Assembly: GCA_928724745.1 (NCBI GenBank)
Contig: CAKMXJ010000002.1
Span: 682,001-746,000 of the forward strand
From: Anthracocystis setariae
Taxonomy: Eukaryota > Basidiomycota > Ustilaginomycetes > Ustilaginales > Ustilaginaceae
Direction of reading: 5' to 3'
DNA: 64,000 nucleotides
The notes beneath the pieces were generated by a model, which was given only the letters and a program-made list of their open reading frames with translations, was not told the DNA's origin and ran no database searches. Positions 20,132-30,366 of the stretch are shown in pieces; positions within the stretch are counted from its first letter, which is position 1, and every line of letters starts with the position of its first letter. The position numbers and the translations under genes are program-made.

Positions 20132-21745
20132 ATGTTGAGCCGAAGCCTTAGGTCCGCACCGCGCCTCTCCACCTCTCTTTCCGTCCGAAGCCTGTCGACT
20201 TCAGCATGGGTTCTACGACCTGCCGTTGATACGACCGGCTCTTCCACATTGCTTCCGCCCTTCCCGGCAGCAGCTGCCATTCCAAAGAAGAAGAGTGGCA
20301 AGGAGGAAGGAACCATCGCCTCCGTCTTCGCCAGTCTTTCCGGAGGAACCCTCGAAGATGCCCTCCCAGACCGATTTGCCTCGCTCAAGCAGTCTCTCGT
20401 AACCTCGCCTTCCCACGCAGAGCATCTCAAGCGAACCTGGCGTGATGTTCTCTCCTCGCTCTCTGCACGAGTAGAGGAGACTGCCCGTCTCGGCGGCGCT
20501 ACGATCCCTGAAGTCACCTACCCCGCTTCGAGCGGTCCAGTCGGCCCACTCGAGTCCTGGACCGACAAAAAGACGTTTGACTCGATCAAAGACCGCGGTG
20601 TCGCCGTCATCCGCAACGTCATCCCTTCCACCCAAGTGCTGCAGTGGAAAGAAGACATCAAGGCATACGCCAAACTCAACAACGCAAAGGGATTCCCTGC
20701 CGATAACCCGCAAGTGCTCGAACTCTACTGGACGCCAGCCCAAGTCGCGGCTCGCTCTCATCCCAACCTACTCACCACCTCGGAACGCTTCCTGCAACTA
20801 TTCCACAACTCCTCGGACACCTCAACCACCGCCATCGAGACGGCAGCTAGTCTGACACAGCCGCTCGCGTACTGTGACCGACTGCGCATCCGTCAACCGG
20901 GTGATTCCAAATTCGCGCTCGGCGCTCATATCGATGGTGGCGGTGTCGAGCGTTGGGAATGCGACCACTTCCGTGGGCTCTGGAACCACATCCTTACGCC
21001 CGGCCACAACTGGCGGGACCACGATGCCTGGTCCCTCGGAACGAATGGCGAGCGAATGACGGCGAAAACCGACATGTACGATGGACCTGGCCAATGCGGC
21101 GTCTTCCGACCGCTACAAGGCTGGCTCTCCATGTCGCACACCTCTGCCGGCGAGGGTACACTCAAAGTTCTACCCTTCCTTAAAGAATCCACGGCCTACA
21201 TCATCCTCCGACCCTTCTTCACCGCCATCAAACCTGCCTCCGCCTGCTCTTCCACGGCGGAATACCTCGACGAAACCAACTGGACATTCGAATCGCACTC
21301 GCGCCGCTTCCCCGGCTGCTCGCTCGGTCACAATATCGAACTCAGCCCCGAGACGCACCCGCACCTGCAGTTGGAATCCACCATGATCTCGATTCCCAAC
21401 GTAAACCCGGGCGATATGGTGTTCTGGCACTGCGACGGAGTCCACGCCGTCGAGAAGACTCATACCGGCGAAGGCGATAGCAGCGTACTGTACATCCCGG
21501 CCATCCCAACGACAAAGGTGAATTGGGAGTATATACTAGCCCAACGAACCAACTTTCACGTTGGACTGCCCCCTCCTGACTTCCCCGGTGGACAGGGCGA
21601 GAGCGCATACACCGGTCGAGCAACACCAGAGCTAGTCAAGGGTCTTAAGGCTAGGACTTCGATGGGTCTGGATGGCTTCAAGATCGATGAAACGATGAGT
21701 GAGCAGGAAAAGCAACTGTTACAGTGGTGTAATGCTCAGTTGTAG
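20132..21745 (+). CDS. DUF1479 family protein (predicted 2-oxoglutarate/Fe(II) oxygenase-like), mitochondrial-type leader
   Basis: A 537-residue single-exon protein of the DUF1479 (YbiU-like) family. The hallmark blocks are present: GVAVIRNVIPSTQVLQWKED, the metal-ligand-like HIDGGGVERWE, DMYDGPGQCGVFRPLQGWL, HTSAGEGTLKVLPFLKE and GDMVFWHCDGVHAVE, whose His/Asp residues would complete a cupin-type iron site. The first 35 residues (RSLRSAPRLSTSLSVRSLST) look like a mitochondrial import signal. The enzyme's substrate is unknown. The ATG at 20132 is preferred over 38 further upstream codons that lack conserved character. Its neighbour upstream is the transposon block, so its promoter region may have been altered by the insertions. 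Confidence 0.85.
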   Translation: MLSRSLRSAPRLSTSLSVRSLSTSAWVLRPAVDTTGSSTLLPPFPAAAAIPKKKSGKEEGTIASVFASLSGGTLEDALPDRFASLKQSLVTSPSHAEHLKRTWRDVLSSLSARVEETARLGGATIPEVTYPASSGPVGPLESWTDKKTFDSIKDRGVAVIRNVIPSTQVLQWKEDIKAYAKLNNAKGFPADNPQVLELYWTPAQVAARSHPNLLTTSERFLQLFHNSSDTSTTAIETAASLTQPLAYCDRLRIRQPGDSKFALGAHIDGGGVERWECDHFRGLWNHILTPGHNWRDHDAWSLGTNGERMTAKTDMYDGPGQCGVFRPLQGWLSMSHTSAGEGTLKVLPFLKESTAYIILRPFFTAIKPASACSSTAEYLDETNWTFESHSRRFPGCSLGHNIELSPETHPHLQLESTMISIPNVNPGDMVFWHCDGVHAVEKTHTGEGDSSVLYIPAIPTTKVNWEYILAQRTNFHVGLPPPDFPGGQGESAYTGRATPELVKGLKARTSMGLDGFKIDETMSEQEKQLLQWCNAQL

Positions 21746-21807
21746 GCTTGATCAACGGTGGGGTTTTTCTGGGATTGGGTATGCAGTATTGTTCACTTTC
21801 CTCTCTG

Positions 21808-21810
<3 letters not shown>

Positions 21811-21848
<38 letters not shown>
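21811..21848. repeat. (TG)19 microsatellite
   Basis: An uninterrupted 38-bp TG run lies in the short spacer between the convergent DUF1479 and lipase genes. Confidence 0.95.
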
Positions 21849-21850
<2 letters not shown>

Positions 21851-21933
21851 CATTCATCTTTCGAGTGTATGTCTAACGTGTACATTGTCAAAGCGATACA
21901 GAACAGGAACTACAGAATACCAGGGAGGGGGTT

Positions 21934-24492
21934 TTAACGAGTAAGATCATGCAACGAAGCATCGTAAACATTCGGCATATGGCACGAGAGCATATTCCTA
22001 GCAAAGATCATCTGACCAAACACCTTGCTCAACGCATCCTTATCGCCTCCCTTAACGCTGAACAATCTCTGCCTCCCCCTCCCCCCACCCCCTACCTGCT
22101 CCACCTGCAAATCCGTCCCCTCCGAAAGCGCATACAGCACCTTCCCTGGCGGGAACAAATGTGTATTCCCCATATTAGCCTCCAACGTCTTGCGCAACAC
22201 CACCATCTCCTCCTCGACCTTGGCCATCTTCTCAACCTCCATCCGACCCGATTGGTACTCGAACGCGCGCTTCATCAGCGCATTCATATTCCCCTCGCCA
22301 TGCCCAGCCACCTTATCCTGGTAACACAACCACGCACAGCCGTTGCGGATATCCTGGATCGAACCGAGCGATAGTCGACACACAAGATCGTACGAATAGG
22401 TATACGAGGTAATGATCGAGTCCAACTTGCGACCCAGACCAGCCGAGGTAACGCACGGAACGGCAAAGCAGTAGGCATGTAATCTGCGACCGGGTGGAAG
22501 ACCAGAGGTGTTGGTGGTGAGACCCGTGGTAGGGTCCGCCCACATCATTGCTAGCACCGAGGCAACGCCCGCACCGAGCGAGTGGCCGGCGATATCGATC
22601 GAGTAGCCCTCATTCGCCGCAAGCGCAGCAGCCACCGTACGGTGAACCGAACGTCCAGACGCACCGATCTCAGCCGCCGTGATCAACATCCCTTCATGGC
22701 ACAAATCCGTTTCTTCCCGGAGCAAGATCCCGCGCTTCGTCTCGGTGGAAGCTGCCTTGGCGTCGATATTCGCCTGCACTTGACCGTCGAACGTGAACGG
22801 AACACTTTCGCACGTCAAATCCGCAGCCAAGTCGCCCACACTCAGCGTTCCACGCAGCACAAGGATGATGGTCTTCCTCGGATGGTCCGTGACAACATAG
22901 AACCGCGGCTTGCTCGGCCGCGCCTTGTCGTCCGGGTTGAACACTTTTCGATCATCAGCGTAATTGCCCTCGGCAGCGGTGCCGTGTTCCAGATTCGCCG
23001 TGCGGTGGAAGAGTGCATCGTCGTGAGTGCCAGAAATGACATCCCACAGGTTGTAATTCGCAGAAGGCTGCAGTTTACCTTCGACGGTGGCTGCCTTCTT
23101 TTCGGCTTCGATCTGACGTGTGGTTTCGAGCGTTTGCTCTTCGTCTTCGAGTTCCATCTGCGCGGCAGCTTCGAGGAATTCAGCTTGGTCTTTGCGCATG
23201 AATTCCTCTTCGGCGTTGAAGATCATCGACGACTCGGGCTTTCGCTCGCCGTTCTGAGCAGAAGCGAACGAGTCGGACGGCATCGAGTTGAGCCACACGA
23301 GGGCCATACCACCGTACACACCGAGGACGAGCTTCGAGTACCGCTGGAGGTTATGCACCGCCTCCGCGTCCGAGAGCGGTCGGGCGGGCGAATCGGAGGG
23401 CGTTGAGCCAGGAAGACGAGATGACGCATCGGAGGCATGACCGATCTCAGCGCCGATGACGTTACCGGAGTAATCGCCCGTGATGGCCTGGTTTGACGTG
23501 ATCCTGACTTCAGCGTTGTTGGTGGTGGTGGTAGATACCGCATCGGCATCCTTGCCCTTGCCACTGGGGGTAACTGTGACAAGGGTTGCAGAAGCGCCAT
23601 CTACGTGGTGAGACTGTTTGAGAGCTTCGACCTCCTCTTTGAGCTTGGTCGTGTCGATTTCGTCGAGACCTTGGAGCATTCGCCTTTCTTGGAAGGATCG
23701 CGTGACGAGCTGGATGGAGACCCAAGTGCTGAGCGCTTTGGTGATGGCGATGATCGAGTAAGCTGGGATGCCGCCAGGAGGGAGCGAGTCGTTTTCGGCA
23801 TTCCATTCGCGCTTGACGAGCTTATTGAACTCGAGCAAACTGCGGAGCACTTCTGAGCCTAAGGCTCTGCGAACGCCTTCGACGCCGGACCCGGCAGCAC
23901 CGAGACTGGCACTGGTCACTGCTGAGGTCAAATCGATCCCGCCCACAGCTACGAGCGAGATGGCATCGAAAAAGGTTGCGATTCCCGAGTGGGCTACTCG
24001 CGAGATGGACGGGACGCTCGTATCGCCTGGAGCGCTGCCGGTGAGGGCTCCATCGGCGAGCAAGGCAGGGACCGCCACCAGACCTTGAGTCACCCTCTTG
24101 GCGACATTGAGGCCGAACGCTGTAGCGGTGCGAGCAAAGGAGAAGTAGGCTGAAGTGGCAGCGTTGGCAGCACCGAGACCGGAGGCAGAGTGACCGAGCA
24201 CGCCGTTCCAATCGACCCTGGGGCCAGGATTGGCAACTACGCCAGCATCCCCAGGGACGGCTTCGTTGGCGGGCTCATAGATCGATCCTGCATCGTCGTT
24301 GGCCTCGGAGTCGGGAATGGATAGGGCAGCCTCGTTAAGGGACTTGGCCTCTTCGCGCTCCTCTTCGGCTTCCTTGGCTGTCTCAGCAGAAGTCGGGTTG
24401 GGCTCTGCTTGAGTCACTGGATGGACGGAAGCGTCGTTGGTGGACGAGGCTTCACCGTTCTCGACAAACGATCCGGGTGGGAGTGCGCTCAT
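21934..24492 (-). CDS. Class-3 lipase, sn-1 diacylglycerol lipase type
   Basis: An 852-residue single-exon protein. The nucleophile elbow GHSLGAGVASVLA is at about residue 640, with RFYVVTDHPRKTIILVLRGT upstream, YDLVCRLSLGSIQDI downstream, and a C-terminal NTHLFPPGKVLY segment carrying a candidate catalytic His. This arrangement matches fungal lipase_3 proteins related to diacylglycerol lipases. The N-terminal half has hydrophobic, Ala/Gly/Ser-rich stretches that may associate with membranes, and an acidic coiled segment near residues 490-530. The ATG at 24492 (MSALPPGSF) follows a basic, non-conserved upstream frame and is the most likely start. The role is probably turnover of acylglycerols on membranes or lipid droplets. 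Confidence 0.83.
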   Translation of the reverse strand: MSALPPGSFVENGEASSTNDASVHPVTQAEPNPTSAETAKEAEEEREEAKSLNEAALSIPDSEANDDAGSIYEPANEAVPGDAGVVANPGPRVDWNGVLGHSASGLGAANAATSAYFSFARTATAFGLNVAKRVTQGLVAVPALLADGALTGSAPGDTSVPSISRVAHSGIATFFDAISLVAVGGIDLTSAVTSASLGAAGSGVEGVRRALGSEVLRSLLEFNKLVKREWNAENDSLPPGGIPAYSIIAITKALSTWVSIQLVTRSFQERRMLQGLDEIDTTKLKEEVEALKQSHHVDGASATLVTVTPSGKGKDADAVSTTTTNNAEVRITSNQAITGDYSGNVIGAEIGHASDASSRLPGSTPSDSPARPLSDAEAVHNLQRYSKLVLGVYGGMALVWLNSMPSDSFASAQNGERKPESSMIFNAEEEFMRKDQAEFLEAAAQMELEDEEQTLETTRQIEAEKKAATVEGKLQPSANYNLWDVISGTHDDALFHRTANLEHGTAAEGNYADDRKVFNPDDKARPSKPRFYVVTDHPRKTIILVLRGTLSVGDLAADLTCESVPFTFDGQVQANIDAKAASTETKRGILLREETDLCHEGMLITAAEIGASGRSVHRTVAAALAANEGYSIDIAGHSLGAGVASVLAMMWADPTTGLTTNTSGLPPGRRLHAYCFAVPCVTSAGLGRKLDSIITSYTYSYDLVCRLSLGSIQDIRNGCAWLCYQDKVAGHGEGNMNALMKRAFEYQSGRMEVEKMAKVEEEMVVLRKTLEANMGNTHLFPPGKVLYALSEGTDLQVEQVGGGGRGRQRLFSVKGGDKDALSKVFGQMIFARNMLSCHMPNVYDASLHDLTR

Positions 24493-24982
24493 CGTTGGTA
24501 CAAAGATCGAGCGTACGTCTATGGAGAAATGATGGTGGTCATGACGGAGGGTTGAATCTTCTCCGAAGGATGGAATAAGAAGCTTCCAAGTGATGAGCGT
24601 GAATGAAAACGATCTGCGCAGCAACCAGGTACCACTTTGCCGTGCGGGGAGCAACGATGCAGGGTCTTGTCCTGATCTGCTGTACGCAACTCTGCCGACG
24701 GTGTTTTTGGGAAGTGGAGGGACCGCAAAAAAACGACTCTCACGCGCGAAAAAAAAAAACACTGCGCGGCCGCCGTCCCAACATCACGAACAGCTGAGGT
24801 GGCAAATTCGTACCCCTTCCTCACCATACACTGAGATTTGACAGGTCGTGAAAGAAGGATTCATTCATGCACAAACGATGCTGTTGTTGGACTCTTCTCA
24901 CTTGGCCACAGCCAAGATTCAGCTGCAAATCAAACTTGTCCAGTTTACTCGTGGTTGAAAGTACAATAATTGGTCGAGCCAC
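24493..24982. other. Intergenic region, lipase / phosphoglucomutase
   Basis: The lipase promoter and the 3' end of the phosphoglucomutase gene lie here. The frame upstream of the lipase ATG is open but not protein-like. No other gene is supported. Confidence 0.5.
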
Positions 24983-26927
24983 TCAGCTCATCCAAGCCCA
25001 GAATGCATCTACGACCTCCTCCAACTCGCTTGTCACTCGCTGCACTGCCTCTTCGTACTGTTCTCCATCCCTGATCTGGCCCAGCGCCTCGGTGTAGATC
25101 TTTACCTTGGGCTCAGTCCCCGATGGCCGAACAATAACTCGCACGTCTCCCAGCATGATATCTTGTTGCTCCCTCTTCTGCGTGCCATCGACGTGGCTAG
25201 GTGGAACGTAGAATCGCAGCACGTCATTCTTGGGGATGCTCAGATCCCCCGCTTCCGCCTTGGCCTGATCGTACGCTGGGCGGTCCTTGAGATCGTCCAC
25301 CAAGCTGAATTCATACTCTTGCGACTTGTTGCTGACGCTAGATTTGCCTTGCTCAAGATCAGAACGCAGCTTGACCATGACGTCGGAGCCTTTCATGGTG
25401 GGGCTGAGTTTGATGATCTTCTGCATGGTGACAGAGAGTCCGACGAGACGATGAAGCTCCTCGATACGATCCCAGAGTGTCTTGCCCTGTCTAGCCAGGT
25501 CGAATGCCATCGACACGATGAGCAAGTAAGACGAAAGTCCGTCCTTGTCCCACACGGAGCTGGCTGCCATGTATCCCAACGCCTCCTCGTATCCAAACCC
25601 GAAAGCACCCGGACCTTCGCGAGCTTCGATCCCTCTCGCGACATTCCCAAGCCACTTGAACCCAGTCAGTGTCTCAACGTGCTTTCCTCCCCAGTGTCCC
25701 GATAATCTCGCAAGCAGACGAGACGAAACGATAGTACTCATCGTCCAAACACCAGCCTGGCCGTTGTTGGCTGTAGCAGCGCGGCGAAGGATCTCGTCAC
25801 CCAGCAGGGCGCCGAGCTGGTCACCGGTCAGAGCTCTCAACTTGCCAGTCTTGTCACGAGCCGATACCGCGAGACGGTCCGCATCGGGGTCGTTCACAAT
25901 TGCCAGGCCCGTCTGGTGCTGTTCCGACAGCTTGTGAACCAGTTCCAGCGTGGAAAGCTCTTCAGGGTTCGGGAACTCGAGTGTGGGGAAAGCTCCGTCC
26001 GGCTCTCGCTGCTCGGGTGAGATCCAAAAGTTGACACCTTCTGTCAAGCCGACTACTTGTTTGGACAGCCTGTCGATCGAAGCAGCACCTACACCATGCA
26101 ATGGACTGTATGCAATGCTGACAGGTGCATCTGCCCCGTGCACAGCCTGAGCCTTGAACGTACCCAACGCTTGAACGTCCTTGATGTAGTCGGAGAGCAT
26201 TTCGTCTCCGAATTCCGTGACGATCCCCTTGGACTTGATCTCATCGAGAGGAGCAAGTGCAGGCGGCTGCGTCTCCTCGGCTACTTTCAGGATCTCGGTG
26301 GCAATCAGTCCATCGACCGGCGTGTTGATCTGCGTGCCGGCAGGACCGTACACCTTGTATCCGTTGTACTCCTTTGGATTGTGACTGGCGGTGACGACGA
26401 TACCGCCGGCAAGGCCAAGCTTTTTGACCGCATAGCCGCACATCGGAGTAGGAGTAGGAGTGGGATAGATGTACGATGGGATGCCACGGTGGGCAAAGTG
26501 CTGGGCGGACGCGTAGGCGAACTCCTTGCTGCCAAAGCGACCATCAAAGGCGATAGCGACACCCTTGCTAGTTGCCTTGTCCTTGTCACTCTTGAGGAGA
26601 TATTCGGCGAGACCCGCAGTAGATTCAAGCACCGTGAGAAGCTATGGTCCGGCAGCAGGGGACAGGGAAGGAAGATATGGCGGGTCAGCGTGTGCGTGTC
26701 TGCGGGATGCTATGCAAAGGTGCAGGTCAACTTACGTTCATCTTGCTTGGGCCAACTCCCATGACGCCTCGCAAGCCTGCTGTGCCGAATTCGAGCCGAC
26801 CATTGAAGCAAGACTGGAGCTCTTTGGTGTTGTTGCTGTCGATCAGATCTTTGAGCTGCTTCTTGGTGAGCGGATCGGGATCCTTTTCGAGCCAGGCCTT
26901 GGCCTGGGTGAGTAGATCGGACGGCAT
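24983..26927 (-). CDS. PGM3: Phosphoglucomutase/phosphopentomutase, PGM2-PGM3 type; two exons
   Basis: Exon 1 is 26927-26736 and exon 2 is 26641-24983, across a 94-bp intron with GTAAGT and TAG ends. The 616-residue product has the alpha-D-phosphohexomutase motifs in order: LEFGTAGLRGVMG near residue 46, the phosphoserine loop TASHNPKEYNG, the metal loop NDPDADRLAV, the sugar-binding GYEEALGYMAAS, and the phosphate-binding RPSGTEPKVKIY. Length and wording match yeast Pgm3 and human PGM2, which interconvert ribose-1-P/ribose-5-P and glucose phosphates, rather than classic phosphoglucomutase. The spliced join places SKMN directly before LLTVLESTAG, as in relatives. It is the neighbour of the GlcNAc cluster, but a functional link is only inference. 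Confidence 0.9.
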
Positions 26928-27728
26928 TGCGAGCGAAAAGGCTTGCAGAAAAGATGAATGTGGCGAGAAGCAGGTGAGTGTGAAGGTAGCCTGGCTACTG
27001 ATCTATATTGTTGCTCGAAGAAGAAAGAGGGGTCTCGTCGAGCACAGCTCCACTTGGCGTGACGGACCGTGTTGCTATCGGATGTTCGGCAGTCGAAAGT
27101 CACACTTCCTCCTCTCGGAGATGGCCGACGTTGTGGGTAAATTTTTCCCACTGTGACTGGCTATAAACCTAACAAACACAGATTTTTTGACAAAGTGGTA
27201 GGCGGGTGCCTCTGGGCGAGCTACGAAGGCGGCAGCGACGTGGCTTTGAAGATTTGTAGGGCTTTAGGCGGTGTAGCAAACAGTGAATCTGTGTCACATT
27301 TCGGACTCACTGTGGGCGAGATGGTTGCGATGCTACCTCCCGTAACAGAAGTCAGTATACAGGAACGCTCGAGGGTCCGGCTGAGTGCGTTCACCACCGA
27401 GTCGCAGCAATGTGAAATTCACGGCAGGGATCCAATTATGGAGCTCCTGGATCCGTTTTCAGTGCTCGCAAGTATTGCTGGAGAACGACACCAGAATGGC
27501 CAAGCAGGACGTCGCGCTAGTAATCTATGCACAGACGGCATACCTGGCTGCCTCAGCGAGACGCGCCGTCGTTCGGATATGCTCAAAATGGACAGACTCT
27601 GATTTGTAGATCAGTGCATTGAGAACAGAGCGACGCAAATGGGTTACAATACGGGTATGCTAGGGAGAGAAGCGATTATGTGACTTTGAAGTACAGGAAC
27701 ATACATGGGGAGAGCCCTTTTAGCCCTT
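26928..27728. other. Intergenic region, 0.8 kb
   Basis: This is the upstream region of the phosphoglucomutase gene and downstream region of the deaminase gene. An open frame on the plus strand at 27153-27602 has no recognisable features and no support as a gene. Confidence 0.5.
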
Positions 27729-28711
27729 TTAGTTGATGGTGGCGTTGACAGTGGGACTACCACCGTTGCTGCTGCTCTTTTTGTGACCATGCAGACCGTA
27801 CAGCTTCTCGATCTCCTCCTGTGCCCTCTCGATACCCTTGAAGTACCTGACAGTCCTAACGCGCAGCTCGCTGGTGGCATCTTCGTCCGAGACCAGCAAT
27901 GCGTTGGGGTGGAGTTGAATGCACGAAACCGTGTTCATGTGGTTGACGCCTTCCTCGACACATTTGGCGAGCGCATGCGCCTTGTGCTGACCGACGATGA
28001 TGACGAGGATTTCACGAGCATCCATGACGGTTTGCACACCCACGGTGAGTGCCATTCGGGGAACCTTGAGAGGATCGTTGTCGAAGAACCTCGAGTTGTC
28101 CAACACTGTGTCGTAGGCCAAGGTCTTGATACGCGTGCGAGAGGCAAGCGAGGAACCAGGCTCGTTGAAAGCAATGTGACCGTCACTTCCCACACCCGCC
28201 ATGAAAAGATCGATACCGCCAACGGCCTGGATCTTCTCCTCGTACGCATTGCACTCGGCTACGAGATCGGGTGCATTTCCGTCGAGAATGTGGACGTTTT
28301 GTGGCTGGATGTCGATGTGCGAGAAAAAGTTGTTCCACATGAAGCTGTGGTAGGATTCCGGGTGCGACTTGGGCAGACCGACGTACTCGTCCATGTTGAA
28401 GGTGATGACGTTTTTGAACGAGACCCGACCCTCTCGGTGAATCTGGATGAGGTTCTTGTAGGTGTCGAGAGGCGAGGAGCCGGTAGGACATCCGAGAACG
28501 AAGGGGCGATCCGAGTGCTCAAAGTGCGAGTTGATGCGTTTTGCAACATACTCTCCAACCTGTGTGAATTGAATCAATCGAGATTGGATGCAAAGCGAAT
28601 CAGCATGCTTGTTGGCGGTTGCCGCTGTTGTGCCACAAAGGAAGGGATTGACTGGGCGATACTTACGTATTTGCCAACGGCGGCTTTGTCGTCCCGGATG
28701 ATGTATCGCAT
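27729..28711 (-). CDS. NAG1: Glucosamine-6-phosphate deaminase; two exons
   Basis: Exon 1 is 28711-28667 and exon 2 is 28559-27729, joined in phase across a 107-bp intron (GTAAGT/CAG). The product is 291 residues. Motifs follow the eukaryotic GNPDA pattern: MRYIIRDD start, [60 protein letters not shown], the active-site helix [14 protein letters not shown], and EEGVNHM. It converts GlcN-6-P to fructose-6-P and ammonia, the last step of GlcNAc use. It is the left member of the GlcNAc cluster and reads away from the kinase gene. A TATA-like TATATA lies 123 bp upstream of the ATG. Confidence 0.95.
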
Positions 28712-28833
28712 TTTTTAGTAGATCTGACCCAACGGAGCTCTGGCTTTTGTTGCAAGTGGGTTGGAGGTGGTCTTTTGACTAGGACGGTGGTCGAAGTGAC
28801 ATAGAAAGCTCTGATCATCGCAGAAGCAATCAC

Positions 28834-28839
28834 TATATA
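28834..28839 (-). promoter_or_regulatory. TATA box of the deaminase gene
   Basis: TATATA on the minus strand, 123 bp upstream of the deaminase ATG, is consistent with an inducible, TATA-containing promoter. Confidence 0.4.
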
Positions 28840-30366
28840 CGTTGGCCCAACCACGGCTGCCAAAAAAAAAAGGGGAAGAGACCGACTTGAGCGGACCGAG
28901 GAAGATGGTCAGGCCGTGGGGCGCAAAGCATTCACGGGAGCGGATGTGTTATCGTGCTGCGAATCGGCTATCCAAGGTGAACGAACGCAGCTGGATGGCA
29001 ACGTAAATGCACTTTGAAGCCGCAGAGACTGACACCGGCGCGGGGAAGTTTTCCGAAAAAAATATATTATATATAAAAAAGGCAAAACGACTCGGTGGCT
29101 CGGTGACGACGGACCGAAAAGCGCGATTCTTAGGGTTGACCGGTTCGCCGAAAACAGCGAAGAGCACACCATCCTCTGCATTATTATATCGCCACGGCCA
29201 ATCGAAACCTTGCATGACTGACTGGCGCTCCGCCGCGAATGTCGGTCGGCATGCTTACGTGGAATCGTACTGTATTCTGGCAATGGAATTGACCGATGGC
29301 CCGCCTTGCATTGCGGTCGAACCACTTCCTCGCTGCGCTTTGCTGTACAGTATTGTGAGCTTGTCTTGGCGCTGCCTCTCTACCGCAGTTGAGGTCAAAG
29401 TCGGAGGCATGCTGATGATGATGGTTCTGATGTGCATTCGTGGAATGTGGAGGAGGAGGAGGAGCAGCGCGGATGGCATTCCGTTCCAAAGCGTGGGTCT
29501 CCAACTGTGACTGTGAACGCGTGTGACATATCGTTTCGATGAGGTACGTGTACGGCGACACTCTGTTTCGGCGCTTTTTCCGGTGGCCAATTCTTTTGAA
29601 TTTGATTTCGATGGCAGTTCGCGGCAGAAGAGCAGTGTCGGAATAGCGGTTGCGAGATGTCGAGACCCACAATTTGGCATCGCTCCGACCGCCGACGCAC
29701 ACAGCCTGTCTCCCCTGTTTTTCTTTTCTTTTTCTTTTTCTTTTTCTTTTCTTTTCTTTTTTTTTTTTCGCCTCAGGCTGGTGAGAACGGATTAACTGCC
29801 GCTGACAACCACACAGCTGTCCTATCCATCACACGTCCAATCTCGACTTTCAAGCCAAGCCAAACCAAGCTAAGCCAGCAGACCCTTGCCGGCTGCTCGT
29901 TCATCGCAACAGCCCGTTTCTTCATTCCGCTCCATGCACATCCATCGACCATAGCTCAGCTCGGCACCCTCGGTCTATTCACTCTAGGTGCACTATCGTT
30001 CGGTCCGGCAGCGCTCGCAACCCCAGACTCGCTCTCGCTCCGATTGGCGCCATTGTCGATCTTAGCCCTACACACTCTCTCTCTGACATACACACACACA
30101 CACAGTCGCCAGCTTTTCGCTTTGCCTTGATCTGCACCCTTCTTCGACTCTCACTTGACCGAATCAAACTACAACGCAGCTTGCCATACTTCCATATCAA
30201 CCCCGGCCCTATCTTGATCTGTAGCGTTCCAACCCGACTCTCTGCCACTCTCTCCTAGCATTACCATTTCGACACTCATTTCATCTTACGTCTAGTCTGC
30301 ATCCACCAACCTCTTCAACAGCATCTCTTCCACTGCATACCCCACAGCATCTTCCACTTTCTTTGC
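28840..30366. other. 1.5-kb divergent region between deaminase and GlcNAc kinase
   Basis: No gene is supported. It holds an AT-rich word (AATATATTATATATAAAAAA, about 29061), a long pyrimidine tract at 29718-29769, and a CT/CA-rich stretch at about 30070-30105. These suggest a long regulatory region and an extended 5' leader for the kinase gene. Several TACTGT/ACAGTA words occur at 29268 and 29344. Confidence 0.5.
29718..29769 (+). repeat. Pyrimidine tract (T-rich with C interruptions)
   Basis: A 52-bp run of only T and C, about 600 bp upstream of the kinase ATG. It may exclude nucleosomes or belong to the 5' leader. Confidence 0.85.

Noticed and set aside
22582..23406. Open frame opposite the lipase gene
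   Set aside because: Arg/Leu-rich composition without motifs; it mirrors the lipase codons.
27153..27602. 149-codon plus-strand frame
   Set aside because: No recognisable domain and located between a promoter and a 3' end; unsupported.
29657..30130. Open frame through the pyrimidine tract upstream of the kinase
   Set aside because: Phe runs from the T/C tract and no domain; more likely leader or promoter.
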